Source of the DNA: Gammaproteobacteria bacterium
GTDB taxonomy: Bacteria > Pseudomonadota > Gammaproteobacteria > Thiohalomonadales > Thiohalomonadaceae
DNA length: 43,656 nt
Assembly: GCA_014859545.1 (NCBI GenBank)
Contig: JACUTZ010000004.1
Location: 1 to 43,656, forward strand
Direction: 5' to 3'
The notes beneath the pieces are model-generated. The model had not been told where the DNA came from. It did no database searches and worked only from the letters and a program-made list of their open reading frames with translations. Positions 7,761 to 17,137 of the stretch are shown here, piece after piece; the stretch's first letter is position 1, and each line of letters starts with the position of its first letter. The translations under genes and the position numbers were made by a program.

Positions 7761-10061
7761 TCAGGGTTGTGTATGCCAGTAACGGCGCGCCGTCTGCCGA
7801 TACCGCTGCACCGCCAGCGTGTTGCCGCCCAGCTCCAGGCGGATTGCCCCTTCCCGCCAGGTCTCCAGGCCTTGCACCCCATGCGCGGCATAGCGGGCTT
7901 GTACCGCCGGATGCGGGTGGCCGTAACGGTTGCGATAACCGGCACTGAAAATCACCCAGCGAGGGGAAACCGCCGTGATAAAGGCCTCGGTGGAAGAGCT
8001 GGCGCTGCCATGATGGGGGGCGATCAAGACATCGGCAGACAGGTGTTCTGTGCTGTTTAGCAGGCGTCGCTCGGTTGCAGCCTCAATATCACCGGTAAGC
8101 AGTACCGCATGGGCGCCCGCCTGGATGTGCAGCACACAGGAGTCGTCGTTACCGGTGCGTCGATGCAGGGGGCGATCCGGATAAAGGAAACGAAACACCA
8201 CCCCATCCCATTCCCAGTGATGCCCCTGGCTACAGGCCTGGTGTGGCAGCCAGTCCATACGACGGGACTCGCCGCTATAGACCTGTGCCACCGGCATCCC
8301 CGCCAGCAGCGCCGCCGCACCGCCCAGATGGTCGTTGTCACTATGGCTGATCACCAGCTTGTCGAGTCGGCGGATGCCACGATGCTGCAAATACGGCAAT
8401 AGCACCGCATCACCGGTATTAAAACCAGAGGCAAAAGCTGGTCCGGTATCAAACACCATGCTGTGGTGGCGGGTCTGGATCACCGTCGCCAGGCCCTGCC
8501 CCACATCCAGTTGGGTCAGCCAGAGTTCACCATCACCCGGCACGGGCGGGCGCAGCAGCACCAGCGGCAGACACAGCACCAAACCCAGGGGACGCAGGGG
8601 CCAGCCCCGTGGCGCCAGTAACCAGGCCAGGCCCAGCCCCGCCAGCAGCAGCGGCCAGCCCTTCAGGGACAACGCTAGCATCGGTACCGTGTCGGCCAGC
8701 CAGCGCAGCAGTGGCCAGCCGACCTGAAATGCGCCTGCCGCCACCTGTAAAATCCCCTGGCCCAGCGGTTCAAAGACCGGCAATAGCGCGGTTCCAATCA
8801 GGGTCAGCGGCACCACCACCAGGCTAACCCAGGGCACCGCCAGCAGGTTGGCCAGTGGCGCACTCAGCGAACCCTTGCCAAAAAACAACACCAACAAGGG
8901 CAACAGGCCCACTGAGACCAGCCACTGTACCCTGCCCCAGCGCCACCACAGTCCAGATGCCTGCACCCGCGCATGCATGCCGTAGAGGATCAAGGCGACT
9001 GCGGCAAAGGACAACCAAAAACCCGCCGCCAATACCGCCGTAGGCTGCCACAACAGCACCAGCCAAAGTGCCAGGGCAAGCGCCCTGCCGGCGGCCAAGG
9101 GACGCATCCAGAACACCGCACCCAACACCACCGCCAGCATCAGCAAGGCCCGTTGGGTGGGGATGGCAAAACCGGCCAGGGCGGCATACCACAAGGCGAC
9201 AAGAAAGGCCGCAATCGCCGCAGCCCGTGGTGCCGCGAGGCGCAGACAACAGCCCGGACAGCGCCGCCACAAAAAGGAAAACAGGAAAAAGGCAAAGCCG
9301 GCCACCAGGCCCACATGCAGCCCGGAGATCGCCATCAGGTGGTTGGTGCCGGTGGCGATCAACACCCGCCAGTGTTCATCATCCATTTGGCCGCGCTCGC
9401 CAATGGCCAGTGCCATGATGATCCCCTGGGCCGGGTGACCGTCCAGTACCTGTAGCAGACGCTGCTGCAACGGGTGACGAACACGCTGAACAGGCATCCA
9501 GGCCCCAAACTCATCAAGCAGCTGATTATCTGCCGATTGGCGGACATAGCCGGTTGCCCCCAGTCCGCCCTGGTACAACCAGCCCTCATAATCAAAGCCA
9601 CCGGGATTCATCATGCCCCAGGGACGTTTGAGACGGACCAGCAACTGCCAGTCCTGCCCTGGTGCCAGCTCCGATGGATAGGCCCCATACCAGTTTAGCC
9701 GTAATGGCGTGGTCAAGCGGATCGCCTCACCAGCCAGACTCGCCTGCCTGGGGATGAATTCAAAGCGCACACGCCGTGCATCGATCTGGGGCAGGGAACG
9801 CACGGTGCCGATCAGCAATAGATCCTGCCCCTCCAGCTCGGCAGAGAGGCTGTGGCGTAATTGAAACTGGGCATGCAGGGCCGCCCAGATCAGCCCAAAC
9901 ACAAAGGCCAGCAGGGGCAGACTCCAGGTCCGGCTGGCAGGCCAGTAGGCAGACACGAATAGCGGGATAATGGCTGACACTAGCCAGGGCCAGTCGGGCA
10001 GACTGGGAAATTGCTGCAGGGCGAATACCCCAAATAAAAATGCCATCGTCCTTGAAAGCAT
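7761..10061 (-). CDS. comEC: ComEC/Rec2-family DNA uptake channel
   Basis: A 766-aa polytopic inner-membrane protein. In order it has an N-terminal DUF4131-like region with short helices (about 1-180), the competence domain with MAISGLHVGL at 243-252 and many membrane helices to about 500, and a C-terminal metallo-beta-lactamase-like domain. That domain carries HSDNDH at 573-578, LLTGDIE and APHHGS. ComEC carries transforming single-stranded DNA into the cytoplasm. The ATG at 10059-10061 has AGGA just upstream; an internal ATG 15 nt later is less well placed. No other competence gene is in the window. It heads the lipid A operon, a common gammaproteobacterial arrangement. A gap of about 100 bp to exbB shows nothing obvious. 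Confidence 0.95.
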   Translation of the reverse strand: MLSRTMAFLFGVFALQQFPSLPDWPWLVSAIIPLFVSAYWPASRTWSLPLLAFVFGLIWAALHAQFQLRHSLSAELEGQDLLLIGTVRSLPQIDARRVRFEFIPRQASLAGEAIRLTTPLRLNWYGAYPSELAPGQDWQLLVRLKRPWGMMNPGGFDYEGWLYQGGLGATGYVRQSADNQLLDEFGAWMPVQRVRHPLQQRLLQVLDGHPAQGIIMALAIGERGQMDDEHWRVLIATGTNHLMAISGLHVGLVAGFAFFLFSFLWRRCPGCCLRLAAPRAAAIAAFLVALWYAALAGFAIPTQRALLMLAVVLGAVFWMRPLAAGRALALALWLVLLWQPTAVLAAGFWLSFAAVALILYGMHARVQASGLWWRWGRVQWLVSVGLLPLLVLFFGKGSLSAPLANLLAVPWVSLVVVPLTLIGTALLPVFEPLGQGILQVAAGAFQVGWPLLRWLADTVPMLALSLKGWPLLLAGLGLAWLLAPRGWPLRPLGLVLCLPLVLLRPPVPGDGELWLTQLDVGQGLATVIQTRHHSMVFDTGPAFASGFNTGDAVLLPYLQHRGIRRLDKLVISHSDNDHLGGAAALLAGMPVAQVYSGESRRMDWLPHQACSQGHHWEWDGVVFRFLYPDRPLHRRTGNDDSCVLHIQAGAHAVLLTGDIEAATERRLLNSTEHLSADVLIAPHHGSASSSTEAFITAVSPRWVIFSAGYRNRYGHPHPAVQARYAAHGVQGLETWREGAIRLELGGNTLAVQRYRQTARRYWHTQP

Positions 10062-10126
10062 CGTTCCTATCCGCTGTAAATGATGGATAATAAACAGATC
10101 GACAACTTACTATACAGCCGACCCCC

Positions 10127-10684
10127 ATGGCAAAAAAGTACATCCGCCGCATTATGCCCAATCACAAACGAATCCGTGAACATCGGCATTTGCGTTTTTT
10201 TGGGACCCTGCTGCACGACCCCAATCTGTGGCACGTCAATCGCCGTTCGGCCGCTGGCGCCTTCGCCATCGGCATCTTTCTGGCCTTTATCCCGATCCCG
10301 TTTCAAATGGTGTTTGCCGCCGCAGCAGCGATCTGGTTTCGGGTCAACCTGCCACTATCGGTAGCGCTGGTCTGGATCAGCAATCCGCTCACCATGCCAC
10401 CGATGTATTATTTTACCTATCGCGTCGGGGCATGGGTCCTCAATGTCCTCCATCACAGTGAAGACCACATCGGTTTTGAGTTCAGCCTGGAATGGTTTAC
10501 CAGCAGTGTCGGGCAGATCTGGGAGCCACTGTATCTGGGCAGTTTTCTTGTTGCAGCGCTCTGTTCGGCACTCGCCTATTTTAGCGTGCGCCTGTTATGG
10601 CAACTGCATTTGGTGCGACACTATAAAAATCGCAAACGCTTGCGCCGCATCCGTGAACTTTCGCGTCGGCAAGAGCACGATTAG
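10127..10684 (+). CDS. DUF2062-family membrane protein
   Basis: A 185-aa protein with the DUF2062 hallmark RSAAGAFAIGIFLAFIPIPF, followed by hydrophobic segments and VWISNPLTMPPMYY. It is predicted to lie in the inner membrane with three or so helices and a basic, Arg-rich C-terminus. The molecular function of DUF2062 is unknown. It is divergent from comEC, a pairing often seen in gammaproteobacteria. I see no good Shine-Dalgarno before the ATG. Its stop overlaps the stop of the convergent radical SAM gene. Confidence 0.88.
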   Translation: MAKKYIRRIMPNHKRIREHRHLRFFGTLLHDPNLWHVNRRSAAGAFAIGIFLAFIPIPFQMVFAAAAAIWFRVNLPLSVALVWISNPLTMPPMYYFTYRVGAWVLNVLHHSEDHIGFEFSLEWFTSSVGQIWEPLYLGSFLVAALCSALAYFSVRLLWQLHLVRHYKNRKRLRRIRELSRRQEHD

Positions 10685-11646
10685 CTCAGTGCCCCGCCAC
10701 AACTACTCCCCTGTCCGGCGGTACAACCGTAGCAGTGGCCCAATACCTTGATTGGCCGTCCCTCTATCCGCATCCCGCGCAGGTCACGCAGATGCAGGGG
10801 CGTCGGCTCCCCATCCAAACCGGGCATGCCCAGCCCGAGCATTTGATTGAAATCACAATCGTAGAGATAGCCCTGCCAATCCACACTGATGAGGTGTCGA
10901 CACATCACCCCAGGCAGATTGCTGTCCAGATGCGCCTCCTGCAACAATTGCATGTATTCACCCAGCTGTCCCCTGGACATCAGACTACTGCCAAAACGGG
11001 CGATCGGCATATTGGTGATGGTCAGTAGTTGATTGAACACAATCCCATGGTCCTGGTACAGACGCTGTTTGTAATCCTGTTCCAGCGCCTGTTGCGGTGG
11101 TGGCAACTGCGGCCCCTGAGGATTGTAGACCAGTGACAGCGAAAGCCCGTCCAGCTGCCCGTAGCCCAGCCCATTCAAACGCTGCAGGGCGCGAATACTC
11201 AAGTCGAACACCCCCTTGCCACGCTGTGCATCGACATTTTCCTGCAGATAACAGGGCAAGGAGGCCACCACCTCCACCCCCTGTTGCGCCAGGAAGTCAG
11301 CCAGATCTTCCTGGCCAGGCTCTTCCAGAATGGTCAGATTGCAGCGGTCCAGCACCCGTACACCACGCTCGCGAGCGGCGATCACCAACTCACGAAACTG
11401 CGGATGCATTTCGGGTGCACCACCAGTCAGATCCAATTGCCGGATCGACATCTCATCCAGCAGGCCGATCAATAGCGCGATGCCCTCTGGCGTCATCATT
11501 TCCTGCCGATTCGGCCCGGCATTCACATGACAGTGCAGGCATTGCTGATTGCAGCGATAGCCCAGATTGACCTGCAGGGTATGCAGGTTGGCACGCTGCA
11601 AGGCGGGGAATGGGACTTTCGCCAGGGCGGGGAGTGGATTTAGCAT
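10681..11646 (-). CDS. ArsS-like radical SAM protein (DUF3641 C-terminus)
   Basis: A 321-aa radical SAM enzyme. The [4Fe-4S]-binding CX3CX2C motif is CNQQCLHC at residues 32-39, followed by HVNAGP. The DLTGGAPE segment fits the GGE-like motif. The C-terminus carries CYGCTAGQGSSCGG, typical of the family annotated as arsenosugar biosynthesis radical SAM protein ArsS. The track ORF has a 74-residue extension lying inside the c-di-GMP gene; the ATG at 11644-11646 with AGAAG upstream is the real start. ArsS is often near an arsenic methyltransferase (arsM), but none is here. The substrate is therefore uncertain and the arsenosugar role is a family-level guess. It follows the GGDEF-EAL gene after 16 nt, so the two may be co-transcribed. 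Confidence 0.85.
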   Translation of the reverse strand: MLNPLPALAKVPFPALQRANLHTLQVNLGYRCNQQCLHCHVNAGPNRQEMMTPEGIALLIGLLDEMSIRQLDLTGGAPEMHPQFRELVIAARERGVRVLDRCNLTILEEPGQEDLADFLAQQGVEVVASLPCYLQENVDAQRGKGVFDLSIRALQRLNGLGYGQLDGLSLSLVYNPQGPQLPPPQQALEQDYKQRLYQDHGIVFNQLLTITNMPIARFGSSLMSRGQLGEYMQLLQEAHLDSNLPGVMCRHLISVDWQGYLYDCDFNQMLGLGMPGLDGEPTPLHLRDLRGMRIEGRPIKVLGHCYGCTAGQGSSCGGALS

Positions 11647-11662
11647 AATCTTCTCATTTTCA

Positions 11663-14600
11663 TCAATCGATATAGGCACCCAGTTCGGCCAACAAGGCAT
11701 CGCCCAGTGCATACAGTTCATCCAGGCGTGCAATCGCAGATTCTGCCTGATCCTGGTCATGCAGCTCGCATAACTCGCTGGCCAGTTGATGCACCTGAAG
11801 ATGCAGTAGGTCGATCTTGCCAAAGCCCGGTTGCTGACGATAACCGGAACGACCCAGCCAGCCGTCAAAACGGCAGCGATGCGGGTTCAGTTCAGGCCGT
11901 TCCACCTTATTAAATTGTAGCGATAAGGCCAAATCCCGTATCCAGGCACGGTGCTCTACCCCCGCATACAGCAGTGGCATGGTCTCGCGGCTGAGTCGTC
12001 TCAAGTTTGACCAATGGGGTTCAGGGCGCCAGGCTTCCACCCACGAAGGAAAGTCATCGGCGGGCATGGGGCGGGCGATCCCATAGCCTTGGGCCAACTC
12101 GCAACCAACACGCAACAACATATCCCCATGTTCCGTGGTTTCCACCCCTTCGGCAATCACCTTGCGCCCAAAGGCACTGGCCAGTCCCAGCACCCCATCC
12201 AGGATCGCCAGGTCTTCCGCATCCTCGAGGATATCACGCACAAAACTCTGGTCCACCTTCACTACCCCAGCGGGTAGACGCTTCAGATAGGTCAGCGAGG
12301 AGTATCCTGTCCCGAAATCATCCAAGGCCACACCCACCCCAAGGGCGCGGCATTTTTCCAGTAGTCTCGACACACTGGCCAGATCACCCAAGGCACTGGT
12401 TTCCAAGACCTCCAGCTCAAGGAATGCGGCAGAGATATCCGGCTGCGCTGCCAGCAGTGTCTGCAGGCGTTCAGGAAAGCTCGCCTGATGCAATTCGTGC
12501 GCACCGATGTTGACACTGACCGGCATGGTCAAGCCTGCCGTTTGCCAGGTCGACATCTGTGCCAGTGCGGTGGCGATCACCCACTCACCCACTTCGCTCG
12601 ACAAGGGATGGTCCTCGATCACCGGCAGGAAACTGGAGGGAGGCAGCAGGCCCTTGACCGGGTGCTGCCAGCGGATCAAGGCCTCGGCGCCGACCACCAC
12701 GCCGCTATGCATATTCACCTTGGGCTGGTAATACAGGCAGAACTCGCCATTTTCCAGTGCACTGCGAATACGCTCCAGGCTTTCATGGTGACTGCGGACA
12801 CTGCGATCCTGCTCGGCATCAAAGACATGATATCGCCCCTTGCCCGCCAGCTTGGCCTGGTACATGGCCTGGTCTGCCTGGCGCATCAGTTGCTCGGCCT
12901 CAACCGGCCCGCTCTGTGGGTAGAAGGAAATGCCGGCGCTGGCCGAGACCTGCAATACATTCCCTTGATAGGCCAAGGGCTCGGCAGCCGCTGTCAGCAA
13001 GCGTGAAAGCATCGGTACACTGGCCTCCACATCGGCAAGATCCAGCAACACCACCACAAATTCATCCCCGCCCAGACGCGAAAGGGTATCCCCCTCACGC
13101 AATACCGCCTTCATGCGGCTCGCTATGGCGACCAGTAACTGATCCCCGGCGGCATGGCCGTAACGGTCATTAATGCCCTTGAAGCCATCCAGATCCAAAT
13201 AGGCCACCGCCAGGTGTTGATCACGTCGCTGCGCCTGCGACATGGCCTGATGCAGACGGTCTGCCAGTAGTACCCGATTGGGCAGATTGGTCAGGGCATC
13301 AAAGTGGGCGATGTGCTCGAGTTGCTGCTCGTGTTCCTTGAGTGGAGTGATGTCGGTGGAAATCCCCAGGATCCCGACTATCTCTCGCTGCTCGGACTCA
13401 TCGTAGATGGGGGCCTTGATCTCCAGAAAGACCCTGGCCTTGCCATTGGCATCGACGGATTCCACCTCTTCGGTGGTCTGCTCGCCACGTAAGACCCGCG
13501 CATCGATTTGATGCATTTTATGGACCGTGGCCGCTGGAAAAAATTGCTCATCCCCACTACCAAGCAGACCTTCTGCGCTACAGGCGAACAGTTCCAGGGT
13601 GGCCCGGTTGGCATAGATATATTGTGACTGAGTATCTTTCATGTAGACATATGAAGAGAGATAATCCAGTGCATCGCGAAAACGCTTGGCCTCCGCATGG
13701 GCACGGCGTAGCGCCAGTTCAGATTCCTTCTGTTCGGTGACATCAGAAATAACCCCGTACCAGCTGATCACCCCATCCTCGCCGCGATGGGGTAGCGAAT
13801 CACCGTAGAGCCAACGCACCCGGCCATCGGCAAATTTCACCCGATACTCATGGCGCCAGGGCGAAAGCGCCTTGGCCGATCTGCGGACGCTCTCAACCAG
13901 CCCCTCATAATCATCGGGATGGATCACCGAAAATACCGCCGAGGCATCCTCACGCACCGACTCGGGGCTCAGCCCGTAGATATGCTGTATGGCATCGCTG
14001 GAATAGGGAAAACTGGATCGTCCGTCCGGAAAGAGACGATATTCAAAGACCATGCCTGGCACCCGGCTGGCCGTGGTCTGCATGCGCAACAACAACTCCT
14101 CACGCGCGGCCTCCAGGGCCTTGCGTGAACTGATATCCGACATGGTACCCAGCATGCGCAGCGGCACCCCATCATCGTCGCGCTCCACCACGATGCCACG
14201 ATCCAGCACCCACAACCAGTGCCCATCCTTGTGCTGCATGCGATGCACATGAACGTACTCGTGACTGTCACCATCCCGACAGGCCTTTGCCGAGGCAAGG
14301 GTTTCCTCCCGGTCATCCGGGTGTAGGCGTGCCTGGAAATCGGTCACATCGCCACGCACATCCTCGTCACCCAGCCCTAACAGCACCTTCCATTGCGGCG
14401 AGTAAAAGACCGTATCATCACGCAGGTTCCAATCCCACAGACCATCCCCGGAACCCTCGATCGCAAAACGCCAGCGAAATTCGCTATCGCGAAGCTGTGA
14501 CTCCTGCTCCCGCACTGCCACCGTCAGCTGATCGGCAATCCGGGCAGCACGCACCTGGGTATTGGCCATCGACAGCATCAAACCAAACAACAGGCCACTC

Positions 14601-15562
14601 AGCAACAGACCACCCAACAGGGTATTCCAGGCGGTGGTGTAATGAAGTCCGGCAGCAGGCTTGAGATGGTCAAACACCAACACCCATTGGCGACCATTGA
14701 AATCCAGGATGTGCTGTTGGGCAAAGCGGCTGGGAGCTGCCTGGGATCTGGCATGATTACGATAAAGCAGATTTGCTTCGGCTACGTGCTGATCGAACAC
14801 CGTGATCCCGACCGCCGCGTCGTCCATCCTTTCCCAATTGCCGAGGATCCCCTCCATCAAGTCGCGCATGCGATACGGACTGTACGACCAGCCAATCAGT
14901 GCTTCGCGTCGCTGCTCAACACTTCCCCACGGCGCACCATGCCGATAGACTGGTACGTACATCAAGGTACCCGGCTGCACATCACTGCCCGTTTCCTGCA
15001 CCAGCTCGACCCGGCCAGTCAGTGCCGCCATACCCGTGTCACGGGCATGAATCATCGCCTCGCGACGAACCGGCTCGGAAAACATGTCATAGGCAAAGGC
15101 ACGCAGATTGCGTCCGCTGAAGGGTTCAAGATAGATAATCGAAGAGTAGAGATCGCGCTCGCCCTCAGGGCGGATCTGATAATCGGGAAAGCCCTCGGCG
15201 CGAACACTGGCGGTGTGCTGTGCCAGATCGTCAGGGCGAATCAGCAGTGCAAAACCGATCCCCTGCACACCCACCACAGTATCCGAAACGCGTAATTTTT
15301 CGGTATAGGCACGCCATTCATCACGGGTCACATCCTCCGAGGCGTCGAACAATGCCGCCCCACCACGCAATACCATGGCATAGGTGTTCAGGCGTTCCTC
15401 AATACGAATCGAGACCTGCTCTGCGGCAAAAGAAAATCGTTCCACTGCCTCGGCTTCCAGCCGCTCTTTGACCTGCAGGGCGAAATAGCCACTCAGGAAC
15501 ACACCCAGCAACAGGATCAGCCAGGCATAGAGCGGTTGGCGGATCAGCCGTGTTTCAGACAT
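11663..15562 (-). CDS. CHASE-PAS-PAS-PAS-GGDEF-EAL-CZB cyclic-di-GMP protein
   Basis: A 1299-aa membrane-bound bifunctional c-di-GMP enzyme. From the chosen ATG: membrane helix about 11-30; periplasmic CHASE domain about 60-290; second helix about 311-333; three PAS/PAC units at about 355-485, 490-615 and 625-745; GGDEF about 750-915 with intact GGDEF at 831-835 and an inhibitory-site RxxD at 822-825; EAL about 930-1175 with EAL at 960-962, LDDFGTGYS and AEGVET all intact; then a C-terminal CZB-like zinc-binding domain with His1204, Cys1230, His1254 and His1258. Both catalytic domains look active. The track ORF begins at a TTG inside sqr; the ATG at 15560-15562 gives a normal N-terminus, though with a weak ribosome-binding site. 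Ligands of the CHASE and PAS domains are unknown. Confidence 0.93.
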   Translation of the reverse strand: MSETRLIRQPLYAWLILLLGVFLSGYFALQVKERLEAEAVERFSFAAEQVSIRIEERLNTYAMVLRGGAALFDASEDVTRDEWRAYTEKLRVSDTVVGVQGIGFALLIRPDDLAQHTASVRAEGFPDYQIRPEGERDLYSSIIYLEPFSGRNLRAFAYDMFSEPVRREAMIHARDTGMAALTGRVELVQETGSDVQPGTLMYVPVYRHGAPWGSVEQRREALIGWSYSPYRMRDLMEGILGNWERMDDAAVGITVFDQHVAEANLLYRNHARSQAAPSRFAQQHILDFNGRQWVLVFDHLKPAAGLHYTTAWNTLLGGLLLSGLLFGLMLSMANTQVRAARIADQLTVAVREQESQLRDSEFRWRFAIEGSGDGLWDWNLRDDTVFYSPQWKVLLGLGDEDVRGDVTDFQARLHPDDREETLASAKACRDGDSHEYVHVHRMQHKDGHWLWVLDRGIVVERDDDGVPLRMLGTMSDISSRKALEAAREELLLRMQTTASRVPGMVFEYRLFPDGRSSFPYSSDAIQHIYGLSPESVREDASAVFSVIHPDDYEGLVESVRRSAKALSPWRHEYRVKFADGRVRWLYGDSLPHRGEDGVISWYGVISDVTEQKESELALRRAHAEAKRFRDALDYLSSYVYMKDTQSQYIYANRATLELFACSAEGLLGSGDEQFFPAATVHKMHQIDARVLRGEQTTEEVESVDANGKARVFLEIKAPIYDESEQREIVGILGISTDITPLKEHEQQLEHIAHFDALTNLPNRVLLADRLHQAMSQAQRRDQHLAVAYLDLDGFKGINDRYGHAAGDQLLVAIASRMKAVLREGDTLSRLGGDEFVVVLLDLADVEASVPMLSRLLTAAAEPLAYQGNVLQVSASAGISFYPQSGPVEAEQLMRQADQAMYQAKLAGKGRYHVFDAEQDRSVRSHHESLERIRSALENGEFCLYYQPKVNMHSGVVVGAEALIRWQHPVKGLLPPSSFLPVIEDHPLSSEVGEWVIATALAQMSTWQTAGLTMPVSVNIGAHELHQASFPERLQTLLAAQPDISAAFLELEVLETSALGDLASVSRLLEKCRALGVGVALDDFGTGYSSLTYLKRLPAGVVKVDQSFVRDILEDAEDLAILDGVLGLASAFGRKVIAEGVETTEHGDMLLRVGCELAQGYGIARPMPADDFPSWVEAWRPEPHWSNLRRLSRETMPLLYAGVEHRAWIRDLALSLQFNKVERPELNPHRCRFDGWLGRSGYRQQPGFGKIDLLHLQVHQLASELCELHDQDQAESAIARLDELYALGDALLAELGAYID

Positions 15563-15617
15563 GCTGGCAATCTGTTGCAGTAATTTAGGCGCTGCGTATT
15601 TCTCATTGGCAGCATCG

Positions 15618-16748
15618 CTAACGATACTGACGCAGATAGAGACGTTCAAAGAAGCGCTTGGCCCAGTGCAACAGCCGACAGGCAGGCAGCACCAGCGAAC
15701 GCTTGGGAGTACGCAGTACCAGCATCCCCTTGTCCAGGCTATCGACGATACACATCAGCTCGACCTTGAAACGGGCATCGGAGGGACGACCATCCAGATC
15801 GGCGAGCAGATTGGTGACCGCCGCCCTGGCCTGCAGATCGGCCATGTGGGCCTGCTTGGGCATCCACTCGGGCCCCTCAAAACTACCGGAATCCCCCGCC
15901 ACATAGACCTTATCAAAACCCGGGACGCGACAATCGCCACCGGCCTTAATCAGGCCGCCGGGAGAACGTGGCAAGCTGGAATTATCAAACCAGCTGTTAC
16001 CGGTCATGCCTGGCATGAAGAGGATCAGATCCGCAGCAAACTCCCCGCCCTCGGTGATCACCTTGTTGGACTCAAAGCCCTTCATCTTGTGGCCAAGATG
16101 GGTCTCGATGCCACGCTTGGCCATGGTGTTCAGCAGTCCCTTGACCGCATTGGGACCCAGGCGCTTGCCCGGCTCGGGAGCGGGGTTGAAAAACACCAGC
16201 TTGAACTTGTCGCGCCGCCCCTGTTGTCGCAGCAAGGTGTCGGTGCCGAACAGGAATTCAAACATCGGGCCGCCGCGCATCGCCGAGGGTTCGTTAGGAT
16301 TGCCGCCAAAGCCGATGGCAATGGTACCGCCTTCCATTTCCGCCAGACGATCACGTATTTTAAGCGCTGCGCCAATCCCCTCGCAGGGGGTGATCGCATG
16401 TTCGATCCCCGGCAGTTTTTTGATGAAACGACCACCCGAGGCAATGATCAGGGCATCATTGTGAATGCTGCCCGCATCGGTATGCACGGTACGGCCATCC
16501 TCACTCAGGCCGGTGACCTCAGCCTGGATATGGCTGACCTTCATACGCCGAAAGAAATTATCCAGTGGGATCACCAGATCTTCCGGCTGTCGCAGGCCAG
16601 AAGGAATCCAGATCAGGCTGGGCAGAAAAACAAACTCGGCGCGTGGACTGATCACGCTAATCACCGCATGCTCATGCTGCTTGCGCAGGGCCTGCACTGC
16701 GGTCAGGGCGGCAAAGCCACTGCCAATAACGGTGATCTTTTGGCTCAT
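15618..16748 (-). CDS. Sulfide:quinone oxidoreductase-like FAD protein
   Basis: A 376-aa flavoprotein of the SQR/FccB family. The FAD-binding GXGXXA/G fold is at ITVIGSGFAALTA (5-17), with IIASGGRF near 101 and VYVAGDSGSF near 282. SQRs oxidise sulfide and pass electrons to quinone on the cytoplasmic face of the membrane. No signal peptide is present, which argues against the periplasmic FccB type. The C-terminal tail WAKRFFERLYLRQYR is amphipathic and basic, like the membrane anchor of SQR. Cys122 and Cys333 match the first and third redox cysteines of type I SQR by context. The position of the second (near MRGGPMFEF, about 157-162) has no Cys, so a divergent SQR type is likely. The ATG overlaps the acpS stop (ATGA), implying coupling. 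Confidence 0.8.
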   Translation of the reverse strand: MSQKITVIGSGFAALTAVQALRKQHEHAVISVISPRAEFVFLPSLIWIPSGLRQPEDLVIPLDNFFRRMKVSHIQAEVTGLSEDGRTVHTDAGSIHNDALIIASGGRFIKKLPGIEHAITPCEGIGAALKIRDRLAEMEGGTIAIGFGGNPNEPSAMRGGPMFEFLFGTDTLLRQQGRRDKFKLVFFNPAPEPGKRLGPNAVKGLLNTMAKRGIETHLGHKMKGFESNKVITEGGEFAADLILFMPGMTGNSWFDNSSLPRSPGGLIKAGGDCRVPGFDKVYVAGDSGSFEGPEWMPKQAHMADLQARAAVTNLLADLDGRPSDARFKVELMCIVDSLDKGMLVLRTPKRSLVLPACRLLHWAKRFFERLYLRQYR

Positions 16749-17137
16749 ACGGCGTTCTCTCCTCGCATCAAGGTAACAAAGGCGATGGCGTAATCCTGTT
16801 CGTCGGAGATCGACAGATGGGCCTCACCCACCCCCTGGTCACGACAAAATACCTCGGCCTGGCCATGAAAGGATAACAGTGGACGTCCTCGCGCGTCATG
16901 GCTGATGACGATATGCTGCAGGCTTAGCCCCGCACTGAAACCGGTACCAAAGGCCTTTGCGGCAGCCTCCTTGGCGGCAAAACGCTTGGCCAGAAAGCGG
17001 GCGGGCCTGGCGGCCTCCGCATAGGCAGCACGCTCCTGTTCGGCCAGGATGCGTTCGGCAAAGCGCTCACCGTGGCGGGCCAGGGCCTTTTCCATGCGGG
17101 CGATGGCAACGATGTCGGTGCCGATCCCAAAGATCAT
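16745..17137 (-). CDS. acpS: Holo-[acyl-carrier-protein] synthase
   Basis: AcpS transfers the 4'-phosphopantetheine arm of CoA to acyl carrier protein, switching on fatty-acid synthesis. The 130-aa protein shows the family start [14 protein letters not shown], with the metal-binding Asp, and the second signature [19 protein letters not shown]. Length is usual. The ATG overlaps the pdxJ stop, as is common in the pdxJ-acpS pair, and its stop overlaps the sqr start. Confidence 0.97.
   Translation of the reverse strand: MIFGIGTDIVAIARMEKALARHGERFAERILAEQERAAYAEAARPARFLAKRFAAKEAAAKAFGTGFSAGLSLQHIVISHDARGRPLLSFHGQAEVFCRDQGVGEAHLSISDEQDYAIAFVTLMRGENAV

Noticed and set aside
15561-16793. 410-aa plus-strand ORF over the sqr gene
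   Set aside because: Shadow of the clear SQR-like flavoprotein on the other strand; no recognisable domains.
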